A DNA stretch of 64,000 bases, from the NCBI GenBank assembly GCA_016234445.1, contig JACRBT010000010.1:1-64000 (forward strand), in the 5' to 3' direction. How positions within the stretch are numbered: position 1 is the stretch's first letter; the number at the start of each line of letters is the position of its first letter. The notes under the pieces are model-generated. The model was given only the letters and a program-made list of their open reading frames with translations, made no database searches and was not told where the DNA came from. The translations under genes were made by a program, and so were the position numbers. Below, one piece after another: positions 40,058-48,550 of the stretch. This DNA comes from Chloroflexota bacterium. Its GTDB lineage: Bacteria > Chloroflexota > Dehalococcoidia > Tepidiformales > Tepidiformaceae.

Positions 40058-41635
40058 TCAGTCGCGGCGGCGTTCGAGGAGTTCGCGGCAGGCGCCGTCG
40101 TTCACTTCGTAGACGTGGGTGGCGACGCCTTCGACGATGCCGGGGTCGTGGCTGGCGCAGATGATGGTGCCGGCGTAGCCCTGGAGGGCCTCGATCAGCT
40201 TGCGGCGGGTGGTCTTGTCGAGGTGGTTGGTGGGTTCGTCGAGGAGGAGGACGTTGGTCGGCTGGATGAGGAACTTGGCGAGGGCGACGCGGCTGCGTTC
40301 GCCGCCGGAGAGGACGCTGACGGGCTTGAAGACGTCGTCGCCGCGGAAGAGGAACTGGCCGAGGACCTTGCGGAGTTCGACGTCGGGCTTACCGTCGGCG
40401 ACGGAGCGGACCTCTTCGAGGACGTTGCGGCCGGCTTCGAGGGCTTCGTCCTGGTGCTGGTCGTAGTAGCCGGGGCGGGCGCGTTCGGCCCATTCGACGC
40501 CGCCTTCGGTGGGGGTGAGCTGGCGGGCGGCGATCTTGAGGAGGGTGCTTTTGCCGCTGCCGTTGGGGCCGATGAAGACGAGTTTCTGGCCGCGTTCGAC
40601 ATGGAGGTTGACGTCGAGGAGGACGAGGGGGCCGTCTTCGTAGGCGTGGCTGACGCCGCGGACGACGAGGACGTCGAGCTCGGTGCGGCCGTGGGCTTCG
40701 AGCTGGAAGTGGACTTCGGCTTCCTTCTTCGTGCGTTCGACGCGCTCGACCTTCGCGAGCTGTTTTTCGCGGCTGTGGACGACGGATGCCTTGGTGGCCT
40801 TGGCGCCGAAGCGTTCGATGAAGCGTTCCTGGCGGGCGAATTCGCGGTCCTGGCGGGCGGCGGCGCGGTCCTGTTCCTGGAGGCGGGCGGCCTTCTGTTC
40901 CTGGTACTTCGTGTAGTTGCCGGTGTAGGCGTCTACCTTGCCGTCGCGAAGGTCGAGGATGCGGGTGACGACGCGGTCGAGGAAGGCGCTGTCGTGGGTG
41001 ACGATGAGGACGGTGCCGGGATATTCGACGAGTTCGCCGGCGAGCCAGGCGCGGGTCTTGGTGTCGAGGTGGTTGGTGGGTTCGTCGAGGAGGAGGTTTT
41101 CGGGGCGGCGGACGAGGACTTTGGCGAGGGCGATGCGGATCTGCCAGCCGCCGCTGAAGGCGCCGCAGAGCTTGTCGCGGTCGCCGGGGAGGTCGAAGCC
41201 GAGGCCGTCGAGGACGCGACCGATGCGGGCTTCGATGCGGTAGCCGTCCATGTGTTCGAAGGCGTCGAAGAGGCGGGACTGTTCGTCGATGAGGGCGTCG
41301 AGGTCGCCGTCGCCGCGTTCGATGGCGTGGGCGATGGCTTCGAGCTTGAGTTCGACGGCGCGGGCTTCGGGGAAGGCGAGCCAGAGTTCTTCGAGGAGGG
41401 TGTTGGCTTCGTCGAGGCCGGCTTCCTGGCGAAGGTAGCCGAGGCCGCCGCCGCGATGGCCGGCGGCGCCGCGGTCGGGCCTGTGGTCGCCGGCGAGGAG
41501 GCGGAGGATGGTGGACTTGCCGCCGCCGTTGGGGCCGACGAGGCCGGCGCGTTCGCCGTCGCCCACGATGAAGGTGACGTCGGTGAGCACATCGTTAGGC
41601 CCGAACGATTTGGCGGCGTTTTCTGCGAAGAGCAT
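40058..41635 (-). CDS. ABC-F family ATPase (ribosome-associated)
   Basis: ATG 41635 (MLFAENAAKSFGPNDVL) is used, giving 525 residues; the track ORF runs upstream through repeats. Two ATPase domains have Walker A GPNGGGKSTILRLL and GPNGSGKSTLLKIA, signatures FSGGWQIRIALAK and LSGGERSRVALAKFL, and Walker B LLLDEPTNHLD twice. The inter-domain linker is long and charged (QEQKAARLQEQDRAAARQDREFARQ). There is no membrane part: an ABC-F translation factor of the Uup/EttA type. Resistance activity cannot be judged. Confidence 0.96.
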   Translation of the reverse strand: MLFAENAAKSFGPNDVLTDVTFIVGDGERAGLVGPNGGGKSTILRLLAGDHRPDRGAAGHRGGGLGYLRQEAGLDEANTLLEELWLAFPEARAVELKLEAIAHAIERGDGDLDALIDEQSRLFDAFEHMDGYRIEARIGRVLDGLGFDLPGDRDKLCGAFSGGWQIRIALAKVLVRRPENLLLDEPTNHLDTKTRAWLAGELVEYPGTVLIVTHDSAFLDRVVTRILDLRDGKVDAYTGNYTKYQEQKAARLQEQDRAAARQDREFARQERFIERFGAKATKASVVHSREKQLAKVERVERTKKEAEVHFQLEAHGRTELDVLVVRGVSHAYEDGPLVLLDVNLHVERGQKLVFIGPNGSGKSTLLKIAARQLTPTEGGVEWAERARPGYYDQHQDEALEAGRNVLEEVRSVADGKPDVELRKVLGQFLFRGDDVFKPVSVLSGGERSRVALAKFLIQPTNVLLLDEPTNHLDKTTRRKLIEALQGYAGTIICASHDPGIVEGVATHVYEVNDGACRELLERRRD

Positions 41636-41702
41636 TGGTGTGGAGGGTGGAGGCGTGTGGGCCTGGGATCCAATGTAGCAGAGGTGGGGGAAGGAGGCCC
41701 GA

Positions 41703-41751
41703 GGTCCGAGGTCCGAGTGCTGAGTGCTGAGTGCTGAGGTCCGAGTGCGGA
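41703..41751. repeat. Heptanucleotide tandem repeat (GGTCCGA/GTGCTGA)
   Basis: Seven 7-base units: GGTCCGA x2, GTGCTGA x3, GGTCCGA, GTGCGGA. The array lies between the ABC-F start and the Uma2 3' end. Confidence 0.9.
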
Positions 41752-41781
41752 GTGGCGGGCGGGCGGCCGATGACTTCGTGG

Positions 41782-42318
41782 CTAGCGGTCGAGGACGGCG
41801 AAGACCTGGTCGACCGGGACTTCCAGCCCGGGCAGGTGGGGGGAACGGAGGGGCTGGCCGAGGACGGCCACTGTTGGCGCGCCCGGGCCTTCGAAGACCT
41901 CGACGGTGCGGCTGGCGGGGTCGATGAGCCAGGCGACGTCCCCGTGGGAGCGGTAGTAGGCGCACTTCTCGCGCTGCTCGGCCATGGTTTGAGAGGGCGA
42001 ACGGATCTCGATGGCGAGCGTGGGCGGGGTCATTGGGTAGTGGCCGGTGGGACGATCCGGCGCCCAGTAGGCGAGGTCGGGGAGGAGGACGCGGTCGTCG
42101 GCGGGGTCTTCGAAGTAGGTTGTCCCCTCGGGGCCGGCCACGCCACCGTGTTCCTCGCAGTAGCGGTCGAAGATGGCGGCGAGGCGGAGGGCGAGGCGGA
42201 TGTGGTCGCTGTTCGTCATCGGCTTTTGGACCACCTCTCCGCGGACGAATTCGCGGCCAGGCTTCACCTCGGGCAGTTCGAGGAACTCCGCGACGGTCAG
42301 GGTGCGCTGCATGACCAT
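41782..42318 (-). CDS. Uma2-family endonuclease-like protein
   Basis: A 178-residue protein starting MVMQRTLTVAEFLELPEVKPG. PD-(D/E)xK-like core: VLLPDLAYWAP, then PTLAIEIRSPSQTMAEQREKCAYYRSHGDVAWLIDP, the Uma2 (DUF820) signature. Members are numerous in Cyanobacteria and Chloroflexota; the natural function is unclear. TAGACT lies 6 bases before the ATG, with no Shine-Dalgarno, fitting a leaderless start. Confidence 0.9.
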   Translation of the reverse strand: MVMQRTLTVAEFLELPEVKPGREFVRGEVVQKPMTNSDHIRLALRLAAIFDRYCEEHGGVAGPEGTTYFEDPADDRVLLPDLAYWAPDRPTGHYPMTPPTLAIEIRSPSQTMAEQREKCAYYRSHGDVAWLIDPASRTVEVFEGPGAPTVAVLGQPLRSPHLPGLEVPVDQVFAVLDR

Positions 42319-42384
42319 GGGTTCAGTCTAGCATTTCCGGAATCGCCGTCGGGGACGGGAGGTATGCGGGCGAGGGATGGGATG

Positions 42385-42630
42385 ACGTAGCGTTTCATGC
42401 GGCCACGGGGGGCCGCGGGTACCGGGGGGTGATCGGCGGGCGAGGGGCGGGGTTCCGTAGCGTCTCATGCGGCCACGGGGGCCGAGGGTACCGGGGGGTG
42501 GTGCGCGGGCGAGGGATGGGATGACGTAGCGTTTCATGCGGCCACGGGGGGCCGCGGCTACCGCTGGCGGCCGAGGGGCGGGAGTGCGGTGGCGGGCGGT
42601 GCGGCCAGGGTCGGGCGCGGTTACTGGCCG
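42385..42630. repeat. REP-like GC-rich stem-loops (four copies)
   Basis: Four copies; three are in a 68-base tandem that also repeats GGGATGACGTAGCGTTTC before each. Stems are GCGGCC-acgggg-GGCCGC with one imperfect copy (ggggccgagg). The last copy supplies the TAA stop of the enoyl-CoA hydratase gene (TTA at 42621). No gene lies in 42319-42620. Confidence 0.85.
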
Positions 42631-43436
42631 GGGCGTTCGTTGCGGGCGCCGCGGAGGGCGAGGTCGACGCCACCGAGACGGCGGACGCCTTCGACGCGGC
42701 GGGCTTCGCCGGCCTGGCGGACCGCGACGAGGTAATCGTGGAAGGCGTTTTCGACGAAGTTGGAGTAGCCCATGAGGTCCTGGGCCTTGTTGCTGGAGAG
42801 CTTGGCCAGGCGGAGGCCGTGGCGGGAGTTTTCGGCGCAGCGCATCGCGTAGGCGAGGGTCTCGCGTTCGAGGGCGTCGCTTTCGTAGATGCGGCTGACG
42901 AAGCCCATGGCCTTCGCTTCTTCGGCGCTGAGGAAGCGGCTTTCGAAGAGCATCTCCTTGGCGTTGCGGACGCCGATGTCGAAGGGGACGGAGTAGTACT
43001 CGAGCAGGGCCGGGAGGAATTGGGCCTCCGGGGAGGCGAAGACGAGGTCCACGGCGGCGGCGATCATCCAGCCGCCGAAGATGCAGTAGCCGCGGACCAT
43101 GGCGATGGTGGGCTTGGGGAGGTTCCGCCATTTGATCGTCAGGTCGAGGTTGTAGTGGCGGAAGGTGTTGTAGTCGTCGACGGCGTTTTCGGGGATGCCT
43201 CGCTGGCGGCGGTCTTCGAGCGATTCGGGGGTGCCGAGGTCGTGGCCGGCGGAGAAGTGGTCGCCGGCGCCGGTGACGATGATGACCTTGATTGCGTGGT
43301 CGGCAACGGCGCGGTCGAGGGCGGCGTCGAGTTCGTCGAGGAGGCGGTAGCTCTGGGCGTTGCGGTAGCGGGGGCGGTTGAGGGTGACGGTGGCGACGGG
43401 GCCGTCGGTTGCATAGAGGACGTCGTGGAATTCCAT
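42621..43436 (-). CDS. Enoyl-CoA hydratase/isomerase family protein
   Basis: ATG 43436 (MEFHDVLYATDGPVATVTLNRP) gives 271 residues of the crotonase fold. The CoA oxyanion region is VTGAGDHFSAGHDLG; the second half has YCIFGGWMIAAAVDLVFASPEAQF. The catalytic Glu pair of true hydratases is not obvious in the GGWMIAAAVD stretch, so it may be an isomerase, hydrolase or other crotonase. It fits the fatty-acid or branched-acyl catabolism suggested by the mutase and dehydrogenase genes. The stop lies in a repeat element. Confidence 0.92.
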   Translation of the reverse strand: MEFHDVLYATDGPVATVTLNRPRYRNAQSYRLLDELDAALDRAVADHAIKVIIVTGAGDHFSAGHDLGTPESLEDRRQRGIPENAVDDYNTFRHYNLDLTIKWRNLPKPTIAMVRGYCIFGGWMIAAAVDLVFASPEAQFLPALLEYYSVPFDIGVRNAKEMLFESRFLSAEEAKAMGFVSRIYESDALERETLAYAMRCAENSRHGLRLAKLSSNKAQDLMGYSNFVENAFHDYLVAVRQAGEARRVEGVRRLGGVDLALRGARNERPGQ

Positions 43437-43470
43437 GGCGGCGAAACCTCGCGGGGGTGTTGGGCGAACT

Positions 43471-44178
43471 CTACCGCAGCGGCTGGCGGCGTGGGTCGTC
43501 CGCGCGTTCGCGGAGGCGGGCCTGGACGGCGTCGCCGCGGAGTTCGCGGAGGGCATCGGCGGCGACCCAGCGGCCGCTGCGGGTGCCGCCGGCGCGGATG
43601 GCTTCGGCCGTGGCGATGGCGGCGGCGTTGAGGGCGAGGTTGCGCTTCCCTATCTGCCGGAGCGCCCAGTTCACGGCCTTCTTCACGAAGTTGCGGCTGT
43701 CGCCGGCCTGTTCGCGGACGAGGTCGAGGAGGGGGAGGAACCGGGCGTCGGGGGCGTTCTTGTCGTGGAGGGCGAGGTAGGCCATGAGTGAGAAGCCGGC
43801 CCGGCGGACGAACTCCTCGTCGCGCCGGGCCCACTCGGCGGCCTTTCGCCAGGCGAAGGGGGTTTCGCCGAAGAGCCAGCAGACGCCGTCGCAGACGTCC
43901 CAGCAGTCGAAATCGGCGGCCCAGCGTTCCATCTGCGCCTCGGTGACGAGGGCGGGGTCTTCGACCATGGCGGCGAGCTGGCGGGCTTCGGAGATGCGGG
44001 TCTGCCAGAGGAGCTCGGCGAGGAGGTGGTCGTGGCCGATGCGCTTCGCCAGCCTGCGGACCTCGGGCACGGGCACCCCGAGGGAGAGGCTGTTCCCCGC
44101 GGAGACGCGGCGGTTGCCTTCGATGCGGCCGGGTTTGGCGAGGGACCGGAGTGCGGCGAGGGCCGAGTCGAGGTCCAT
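43471..44178 (-). CDS. DNA alkylation repair protein (AlkD-like)
   Basis: A 235-residue all-helical HEAT-like protein: VPVPEVRRLAKRIG, LLWQTRISEARQLAAMV, WAADFDCWDVCDGVCWLFGE and NFVKKAVNWALRQIGKRN. These match AlkD-type glycosylases that remove alkylated bases without flipping. TACCAT is 7 bases before the ATG and there is no Shine-Dalgarno, so translation is probably leaderless. Whether it has glycosylase activity needs the Trp/Asp residues to be aligned. Confidence 0.9.
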   Translation of the reverse strand: MDLDSALAALRSLAKPGRIEGNRRVSAGNSLSLGVPVPEVRRLAKRIGHDHLLAELLWQTRISEARQLAAMVEDPALVTEAQMERWAADFDCWDVCDGVCWLFGETPFAWRKAAEWARRDEEFVRRAGFSLMAYLALHDKNAPDARFLPLLDLVREQAGDSRNFVKKAVNWALRQIGKRNLALNAAAIATAEAIRAGGTRSGRWVAADALRELRGDAVQARLRERADDPRRQPLR

Positions 44179-44201
44179 GGGGCGAATGGTAGCGCGTTGG
44201 C

Positions 44202-45536
44202 TCAGCCCTGGCGTTCGCCTGAGGAGCGGAGGAGGCGGATGAACTCGTCGTCGCCCTGGAGCGCGACCAGCTTGGGGTCGGCGGCGGCTTCGCGGACGTA
44301 ACCGGGGTCGAGCTGGAGGGCGCGGGAGAGGAAGCGGATGGCGCGCTCGCGGTTGCCGAGCATGGCCGCGGACTGGGCGGCGCCGTAGCTGGCGGCGGCG
44401 TCTTCGGGGTCAAGCTGGACGGCTTCCTGGAAGTCGATGAGGGCGGCGGCGGCGTCACCGCTGTGGAGGTGGGCGAGGCCGCGGTTGACGATGACGGTCG
44501 AGTCCGCGGGGTCGATGGCGAGGGCTGCGTTGAAGTCGGCGAGCGCCGCCGAATAATTGGCGCGGTAGAGATGGAGCATGCCGCGGTTGTTGAGGGCATC
44601 GGCGTCGCGGGGCTGAAGCCCAAGGGCGGCGTCGTAGTCGGTGAGGGCGCGGTCGTAGTCGCCGGAGCGGGTGCGAGCGTTGGCGCGGTTGTAGTAGGCG
44701 GCGACGAGGTCCGGGGCGAGCTCAATGGCCCGGGTGTAGCGCTCGATGGCGAGGCCGTACTGGCCGACGTTGAAGTAGACGTTGCCTTCGTCGAGGTACG
44801 ATTCGGCGCCGCGGCCGGAGAAGGTGGGGATCGGTGTCTGCGGCAGTTCCGCGAGCGCTTCTTCGATGGAGGAAGGGAGCTCGACCTCGGGCTGGGGGGC
44901 GGGCCTGGGCGCCGGCTCCGGGATGGGTGGTGGCTCGGCGAAGGCGGTGCCGGGCTCTTCGAGGGCTTCTTCCAGCTTCTCTTCGAGCGCTTCTTCGATG
45001 TCGGCGGCGGCCGCGGCGGCGTGGTCGACGGCCCAGGCGGGGGCGGCAGAGGGCGCTTCGAGCGGCGTGTGATGGGCCGCGGGGGGCTCGGGCTGCTCCG
45101 CTTCCAGCTCGGCGGCGGCTGCTTCAGGGGCGGGGGTAAGCTCGCCGGCGACTTCGGCCCATGCGATGGGCTCCGGGGCTGCTGGCTCGCTCGGGACTTC
45201 CGACCAGGTGATGGGCTCGGGTTCGGGCTCGACCGCTGGGGGTTCGAAAACGATGGGAGTTTCTTCGGGCAGTGGTTCGAGGGCGGCGCGCATCTCGGCT
45301 TCGAGGCCCGGACCGGTGGCGGGCGGCTCGGTGACGACGTCGACCGGGGGCTCGGGGCCAGCCGGGCCGCCCTCGGAGACCATGGCCTCGGCGGCCTGGG
45401 CTTCGGGCGTGACACGCGGGGCAGGCTCGATCGTGATCGGCGAGCGCAATCGCAGGCGGCGGATGATGGCTGTGGTCGTGGCGATGACGGCGGCGACGAT
45501 GGCAATCAAAAGGATGATCCGGAGGATGCGCTTCAT
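44202..45536 (-). CDS. Membrane-anchored TPR-repeat protein
   Basis: ATG 45536 (MKRILRIILLIAIVAAVIATTTAII) gives 444 residues with one N-terminal membrane helix. A long acidic Pro/Glu/Ala linker follows (about residues 35-225). Then come six to seven TPR units: GNVYFNVGQYGLAIERYTRAIELAPD, AYYNRANARTRSGDYDRALTDYD, ALNNRGMLHLYRANYSAALADFN, VIVNRGLAHLHSGDAAAALIDFQ. It is probably a scaffold exposed on one membrane face. It follows the 45542 gene by five bases, so the two form an operon. Confidence 0.9.
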   Translation of the reverse strand: MKRILRIILLIAIVAAVIATTTAIIRRLRLRSPITIEPAPRVTPEAQAAEAMVSEGGPAGPEPPVDVVTEPPATGPGLEAEMRAALEPLPEETPIVFEPPAVEPEPEPITWSEVPSEPAAPEPIAWAEVAGELTPAPEAAAAELEAEQPEPPAAHHTPLEAPSAAPAWAVDHAAAAAADIEEALEEKLEEALEEPGTAFAEPPPIPEPAPRPAPQPEVELPSSIEEALAELPQTPIPTFSGRGAESYLDEGNVYFNVGQYGLAIERYTRAIELAPDLVAAYYNRANARTRSGDYDRALTDYDAALGLQPRDADALNNRGMLHLYRANYSAALADFNAALAIDPADSTVIVNRGLAHLHSGDAAAALIDFQEAVQLDPEDAAASYGAAQSAAMLGNRERAIRFLSRALQLDPGYVREAAADPKLVALQGDDEFIRLLRSSGERQG

Positions 45537-45541
45537 GGTGG

Positions 45542-45949
45542 TTACGGTTTGCCCTCCCCGGCCTGGCGCTCCAGCAGATGATCGGTGACGGCGACGAGCC
45601 CATTGTAGGCGTAGACGAGGTAGTCCCGGGGGTGGAGGTCGAGCTTCTTTTTCGTCTCTTTCCGGGCGGTCACGGGGTCCCATGAACCGCTGAGTTCGAT
45701 GGAGTCGTGGTCGATGCCGAATTCGAGTTCGTAGAGTTCGCCGTCTTCGCAGACGACGACACAGCCGCGTTCAGGGTGTGCGGCGGCGCCTTCCTCGCAT
45801 TCGATCGCGTTGGTGAACATGGCGTTCGGGAACGGGGGGAAGGGGTGGAGTTCGGCGCACGCTTCCTTGAGAAGCTGCTGCAACTGGATGGCCGCCCGCT
45901 CGAGGACAGCGTCGGCCTGGGTCTTGCGGGCCAAGATTTCGCGTTCCAT
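45542..45949 (-). CDS. Protein of unknown function, upstream of TPR gene
   Basis: A 135-residue soluble protein starting MEREILARKTQADAVLERAA. A helix-rich N-terminus is followed by an alternating beta section (GCVVVCEDGELYELEFGIDHDSIEL) and a final helix (YLVYAYNGLVAVTDHLL). No signal peptide or known domain was recognised. It shares an operon with the TPR protein, five bases apart. A TATACT box precedes the start by about 16 bases. Confidence 0.75.
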   Translation of the reverse strand: MEREILARKTQADAVLERAAIQLQQLLKEACAELHPFPPFPNAMFTNAIECEEGAAAHPERGCVVVCEDGELYELEFGIDHDSIELSGSWDPVTARKETKKKLDLHPRDYLVYAYNGLVAVTDHLLERQAGEGKP

Positions 45950-45983
45950 CCGTTATAGGGCAGAAGTATACACCCGTGCACAA

Positions 45984-47315
45984 TTACCGGGAGACGCCCG
46001 GGTCGCTGCCGGCGGCATCGTGCTGGCGGCGGAAAACGACGGCGAGGATGATGCCGGCGGCGAGCACGGCCGTGCCGGCGGCGATCGACTCTGGCTTCAA
46101 GGAGACGAAGAGCGGGGCGATGGTGGCGATCGCGAGGACGGGCAGCAGGGGCGCCTTGCCGTAGCCGGGCAGGGTGATCGTCCCGGGGGAGACGAAAGCC
46201 CGGGGCGCGGAGGTTGCCGTGCGGCGAAGGCGGATGAGGGCAAGGTTGACGACGGCGAAGGCGATGAAGAGGCCGAAGTTCGTCACGTCGGCGACGACGC
46301 CGATGTCGCCCCAGAGTGTGACGAGGGCGGCCAGCGAGGCGGCGGCCAGGAGGCCCGGGAGGGGGACGCGGGCGCCGCCGCTGATCCTGCCGAACGCCCG
46401 CGGGAGAGCGCCGGTGGAGGCCATGCCATAGATGTGGCGGCAGGCGGCGGTCAGGAGGAGGAGGGCCGTGTTCGACGTGGCGGCGAGGGCGAAGGCGCTG
46501 AGGACGTCGGCCGTCGACGTACCGAAGACGGACTCACCGACGAGCGCGAGCGGCGCGTCCGACCCGGCGAGTGCCTCGGCCCCGACCGCGCCCACGGCGG
46601 AGACGGCGACGAGGACGTAGATCGCCGTGGAGACGACGACGGAGATGATGATCGCGCGGGGGATGTTGCGGGCGGGGTCGCGGACCTCTTCCGAAAGGGT
46701 GGCGAGGTCTTCGAAGCCGATGTAGGCGAAGAAGACAAGCGCCGCCCCGCCGAGGACCGGCAGCGGCCCGACAGCCTCAAAGACGCGGGAGGGTTCGAAG
46801 TCGAGGAGGCCGATGGCGGAAACGAGGAGGAGTCCGGTGGCTTCGACGACGGTGAGGATGGCGGCGACGCGGACGGAGCCAAGCGCGCCCGTGGCGGCCA
46901 CGGCGCTGCCCGCGGCGAGCAGGAGGATGGCGCCGGCGCCGGAGTCGAAGCCGGTGAGGGCGTGGAGGTAGCCGCCGAAGCCGAGGGCGACGGTCGCGGC
47001 CGCGACGATGCCAGCGATGACCGTGAGCCAGCCCGTGACGAAGGCGACATGGATGCCGAAGGCGCGGCGGGCGTATTCGTAGCCGGCGCCGGCCTGGGGA
47101 TACATCGCCCCGAGTTCGGCGTAGCTGAGGCCGGTGAAAACGGTGACGGCGGCGGCGATGACGAACGAGAGCCAGACGAGCGCACCGGCTTCGGCGCTGG
47201 CTTCGCCGATGAGGGCGTAGATGCCGGCGCCAAGGATGATGCCGAGGCCGGCGAGACAGAGGTCAAGGAGGCCAAGTTCGCGGCGGAGCGAGGGGGCGCC
47301 AGGGTTCGCGGCCAT
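45984..47315 (-). CDS. APC-family amino acid permease
   Basis: ATG 47315 (MAANPGAPSLRRELGLLDLCLAGLG) gives 443 residues with about 12 membrane helices. The APC signature at helix 1 is GLGIILGAGIYALIGEAS, with FTGLSYAELGAMYPQAGAGYEYARRAFG after it, and FFAYIGFEDLATLSEEVRDPARNIPRAI further on. It transports amino acids or polyamines with protons or by exchange. TATCCT lies 7 bases before the ATG. A single gene; the substrate is unknown. Confidence 0.94.
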   Translation of the reverse strand: MAANPGAPSLRRELGLLDLCLAGLGIILGAGIYALIGEASAEAGALVWLSFVIAAAVTVFTGLSYAELGAMYPQAGAGYEYARRAFGIHVAFVTGWLTVIAGIVAAATVALGFGGYLHALTGFDSGAGAILLLAAGSAVAATGALGSVRVAAILTVVEATGLLLVSAIGLLDFEPSRVFEAVGPLPVLGGAALVFFAYIGFEDLATLSEEVRDPARNIPRAIIISVVVSTAIYVLVAVSAVGAVGAEALAGSDAPLALVGESVFGTSTADVLSAFALAATSNTALLLLTAACRHIYGMASTGALPRAFGRISGGARVPLPGLLAAASLAALVTLWGDIGVVADVTNFGLFIAFAVVNLALIRLRRTATSAPRAFVSPGTITLPGYGKAPLLPVLAIATIAPLFVSLKPESIAAGTAVLAAGIILAVVFRRQHDAAGSDPGVSR

Positions 47316-47490
47316 CGCTCCGAGGATACGGGAGCGCCGGGCGGGGCGCGCGGGCCAGCGGGCGCCGGGAGGCCGGTCCCGGGTTGCTCCGCGGGTACAG
47401 TATCTGTACTGGGCAGGCCCGCACCGGTCCCTATACTCCAGACCACGGCCGGTGGACGGACACTGTCCCGGGGCCTGGAGGAGGCTGGAG

Positions 47491-47859
47491 ATGCGAGCGA
47501 CGAAAGCAGAACTGCCGCTGATGCTGGAGGCGGGGCCGTCACAGATCCGGGGGACCGACTGGGGTGGCATGCGCGTGGCGGTTGTCTCGGTGCCGGCAGG
47601 GACGGACTTCGGGCCGCTGCTGCGAGGGCTGCCGAACGACCGGTGCCAGGGCGCCCACTGGGGATACGTCCTCCAGGGGCGAATCCGGATCACGGATGCC
47701 GGGAACCGGGAGGAGATCCTCCAGGCGGGGGACTTCTACCACTTGCCGCCCGGGCACACGGGCCTGGCGCTGGAAGCCACGGAGTTCATCGAGATCGGCG
47801 AACCCGGCCCGCACCAGGCGTTCCTCGACCAGGCGCGCAAGAACATCGCCGCGATGTAG
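47491..47859 (+). CDS. Small cupin-domain protein
   Basis: ATG 47491 (MRATKAELPLMLEAGPSQIRG), with GGAGGAGG upstream, gives 122 residues; the track start is in the antisense of the permease gene. Cupin motifs are GAHWGYVLQGRIRITDAG and LQAGDFYHLPPGHTGLALE, with conserved His in both, so a metal site is plausible. It is a single gene of unknown function, less like the pair at 628-1464 than those two are to each other. Confidence 0.8.
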   Translation: MRATKAELPLMLEAGPSQIRGTDWGGMRVAVVSVPAGTDFGPLLRGLPNDRCQGAHWGYVLQGRIRITDAGNREEILQAGDFYHLPPGHTGLALEATEFIEIGEPGPHQAFLDQARKNIAAM

Positions 47860-47870
47860 ACCGGGCCCGG

Positions 47871-48542
47871 CTATGCCCCCCGGCGGGCGGCCCGGACCGC
47901 GGGGTTGACGGGGCTGAGCCGCAGCCACGATGGGAACCGGCGGACCAGGGCGCTGCTTCCATCCAGGGTGATGTCCCCTGACCGGAGGGCCGTGCCGAGA
48001 TCCTGGAAGCCCATCCAGACTGAGTACATCGTCCGGAGAGACGAGCGCATCACGATGTCGACGTCGAACCCGGGGTCGGTAAGGCAGACGGAAACGTCGC
48101 CCGGTTCGATGACGAGCCAGTACCAGGAACTCGGGTCGCTGAACTCGATCTGGACGACGACGCGGGGGGCGGTGGAATCGCCGGGCCGGTCGACCTGCCC
48201 GTGGATCCACCAGACGAGGAGGTCGGGGTCGAGGTCTTCTTCCGAGGGTTCGGGGAAGGCCCACCGGGCGCCCCATTCGGCCATGCTGAAGACGAGGGTG
48301 CGAAGGTCGAGGCCTGCCCGGGTGAGCTGGTAGCCGTCGTCCGTCCGTACAACCAGGCCGGAGGCGCGGAGGTGGGTGAGCCGCTTCACCAGGAGGGTCC
48401 GGGAGATCCCCGGCAAGCCCCGGGCGAGGTCGTTGAAGCGGCTGGTGCCGACGAGCATGTCGCGGAGGATGAGGATCGACCAGCGGTCACCCAGGATCTC
48501 GGCGGTCTTGGCGATCGGGCAGTACTGTGCGTACGGCTTCAT
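47871..48542 (-). CDS. HxlR-type transcriptional regulator fused to an SCP2-like domain
   Basis: ATG 48542 (MKPYAQYCPIAKTAEILGDRW) gives 223 residues. Residues 8-95 form the HxlR winged helix: CPIAKTAEILGDRWSILILRDML, then RFNDLARGLPGISRTLLVKRL. Residues 110-215 have an SCP2-like (sterol carrier) pattern (VVVQIEFSDPSSWYWLVIEPGD, DIVMRSSLRTMYSVWMG, GSSALVRRFPSWLRLS). The CPI cysteine may sense redox or aldehydes. It lies 8 bases after the LLM gene and is probably cotranscribed, possibly as a ligand-sensing regulator of it. Confidence 0.85.
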   Translation of the reverse strand: MKPYAQYCPIAKTAEILGDRWSILILRDMLVGTSRFNDLARGLPGISRTLLVKRLTHLRASGLVVRTDDGYQLTRAGLDLRTLVFSMAEWGARWAFPEPSEEDLDPDLLVWWIHGQVDRPGDSTAPRVVVQIEFSDPSSWYWLVIEPGDVSVCLTDPGFDVDIVMRSSLRTMYSVWMGFQDLGTALRSGDITLDGSSALVRRFPSWLRLSPVNPAVRAARRGA

Positions 48543-48550
48543 GCGGCCGG

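Noticed and set aside
40043-41737. 564-aa plus-strand ORF rich in Gly/Val/Glu
   Set aside because: Antisense to ABC-F, whose Walker and signature motifs are intact.
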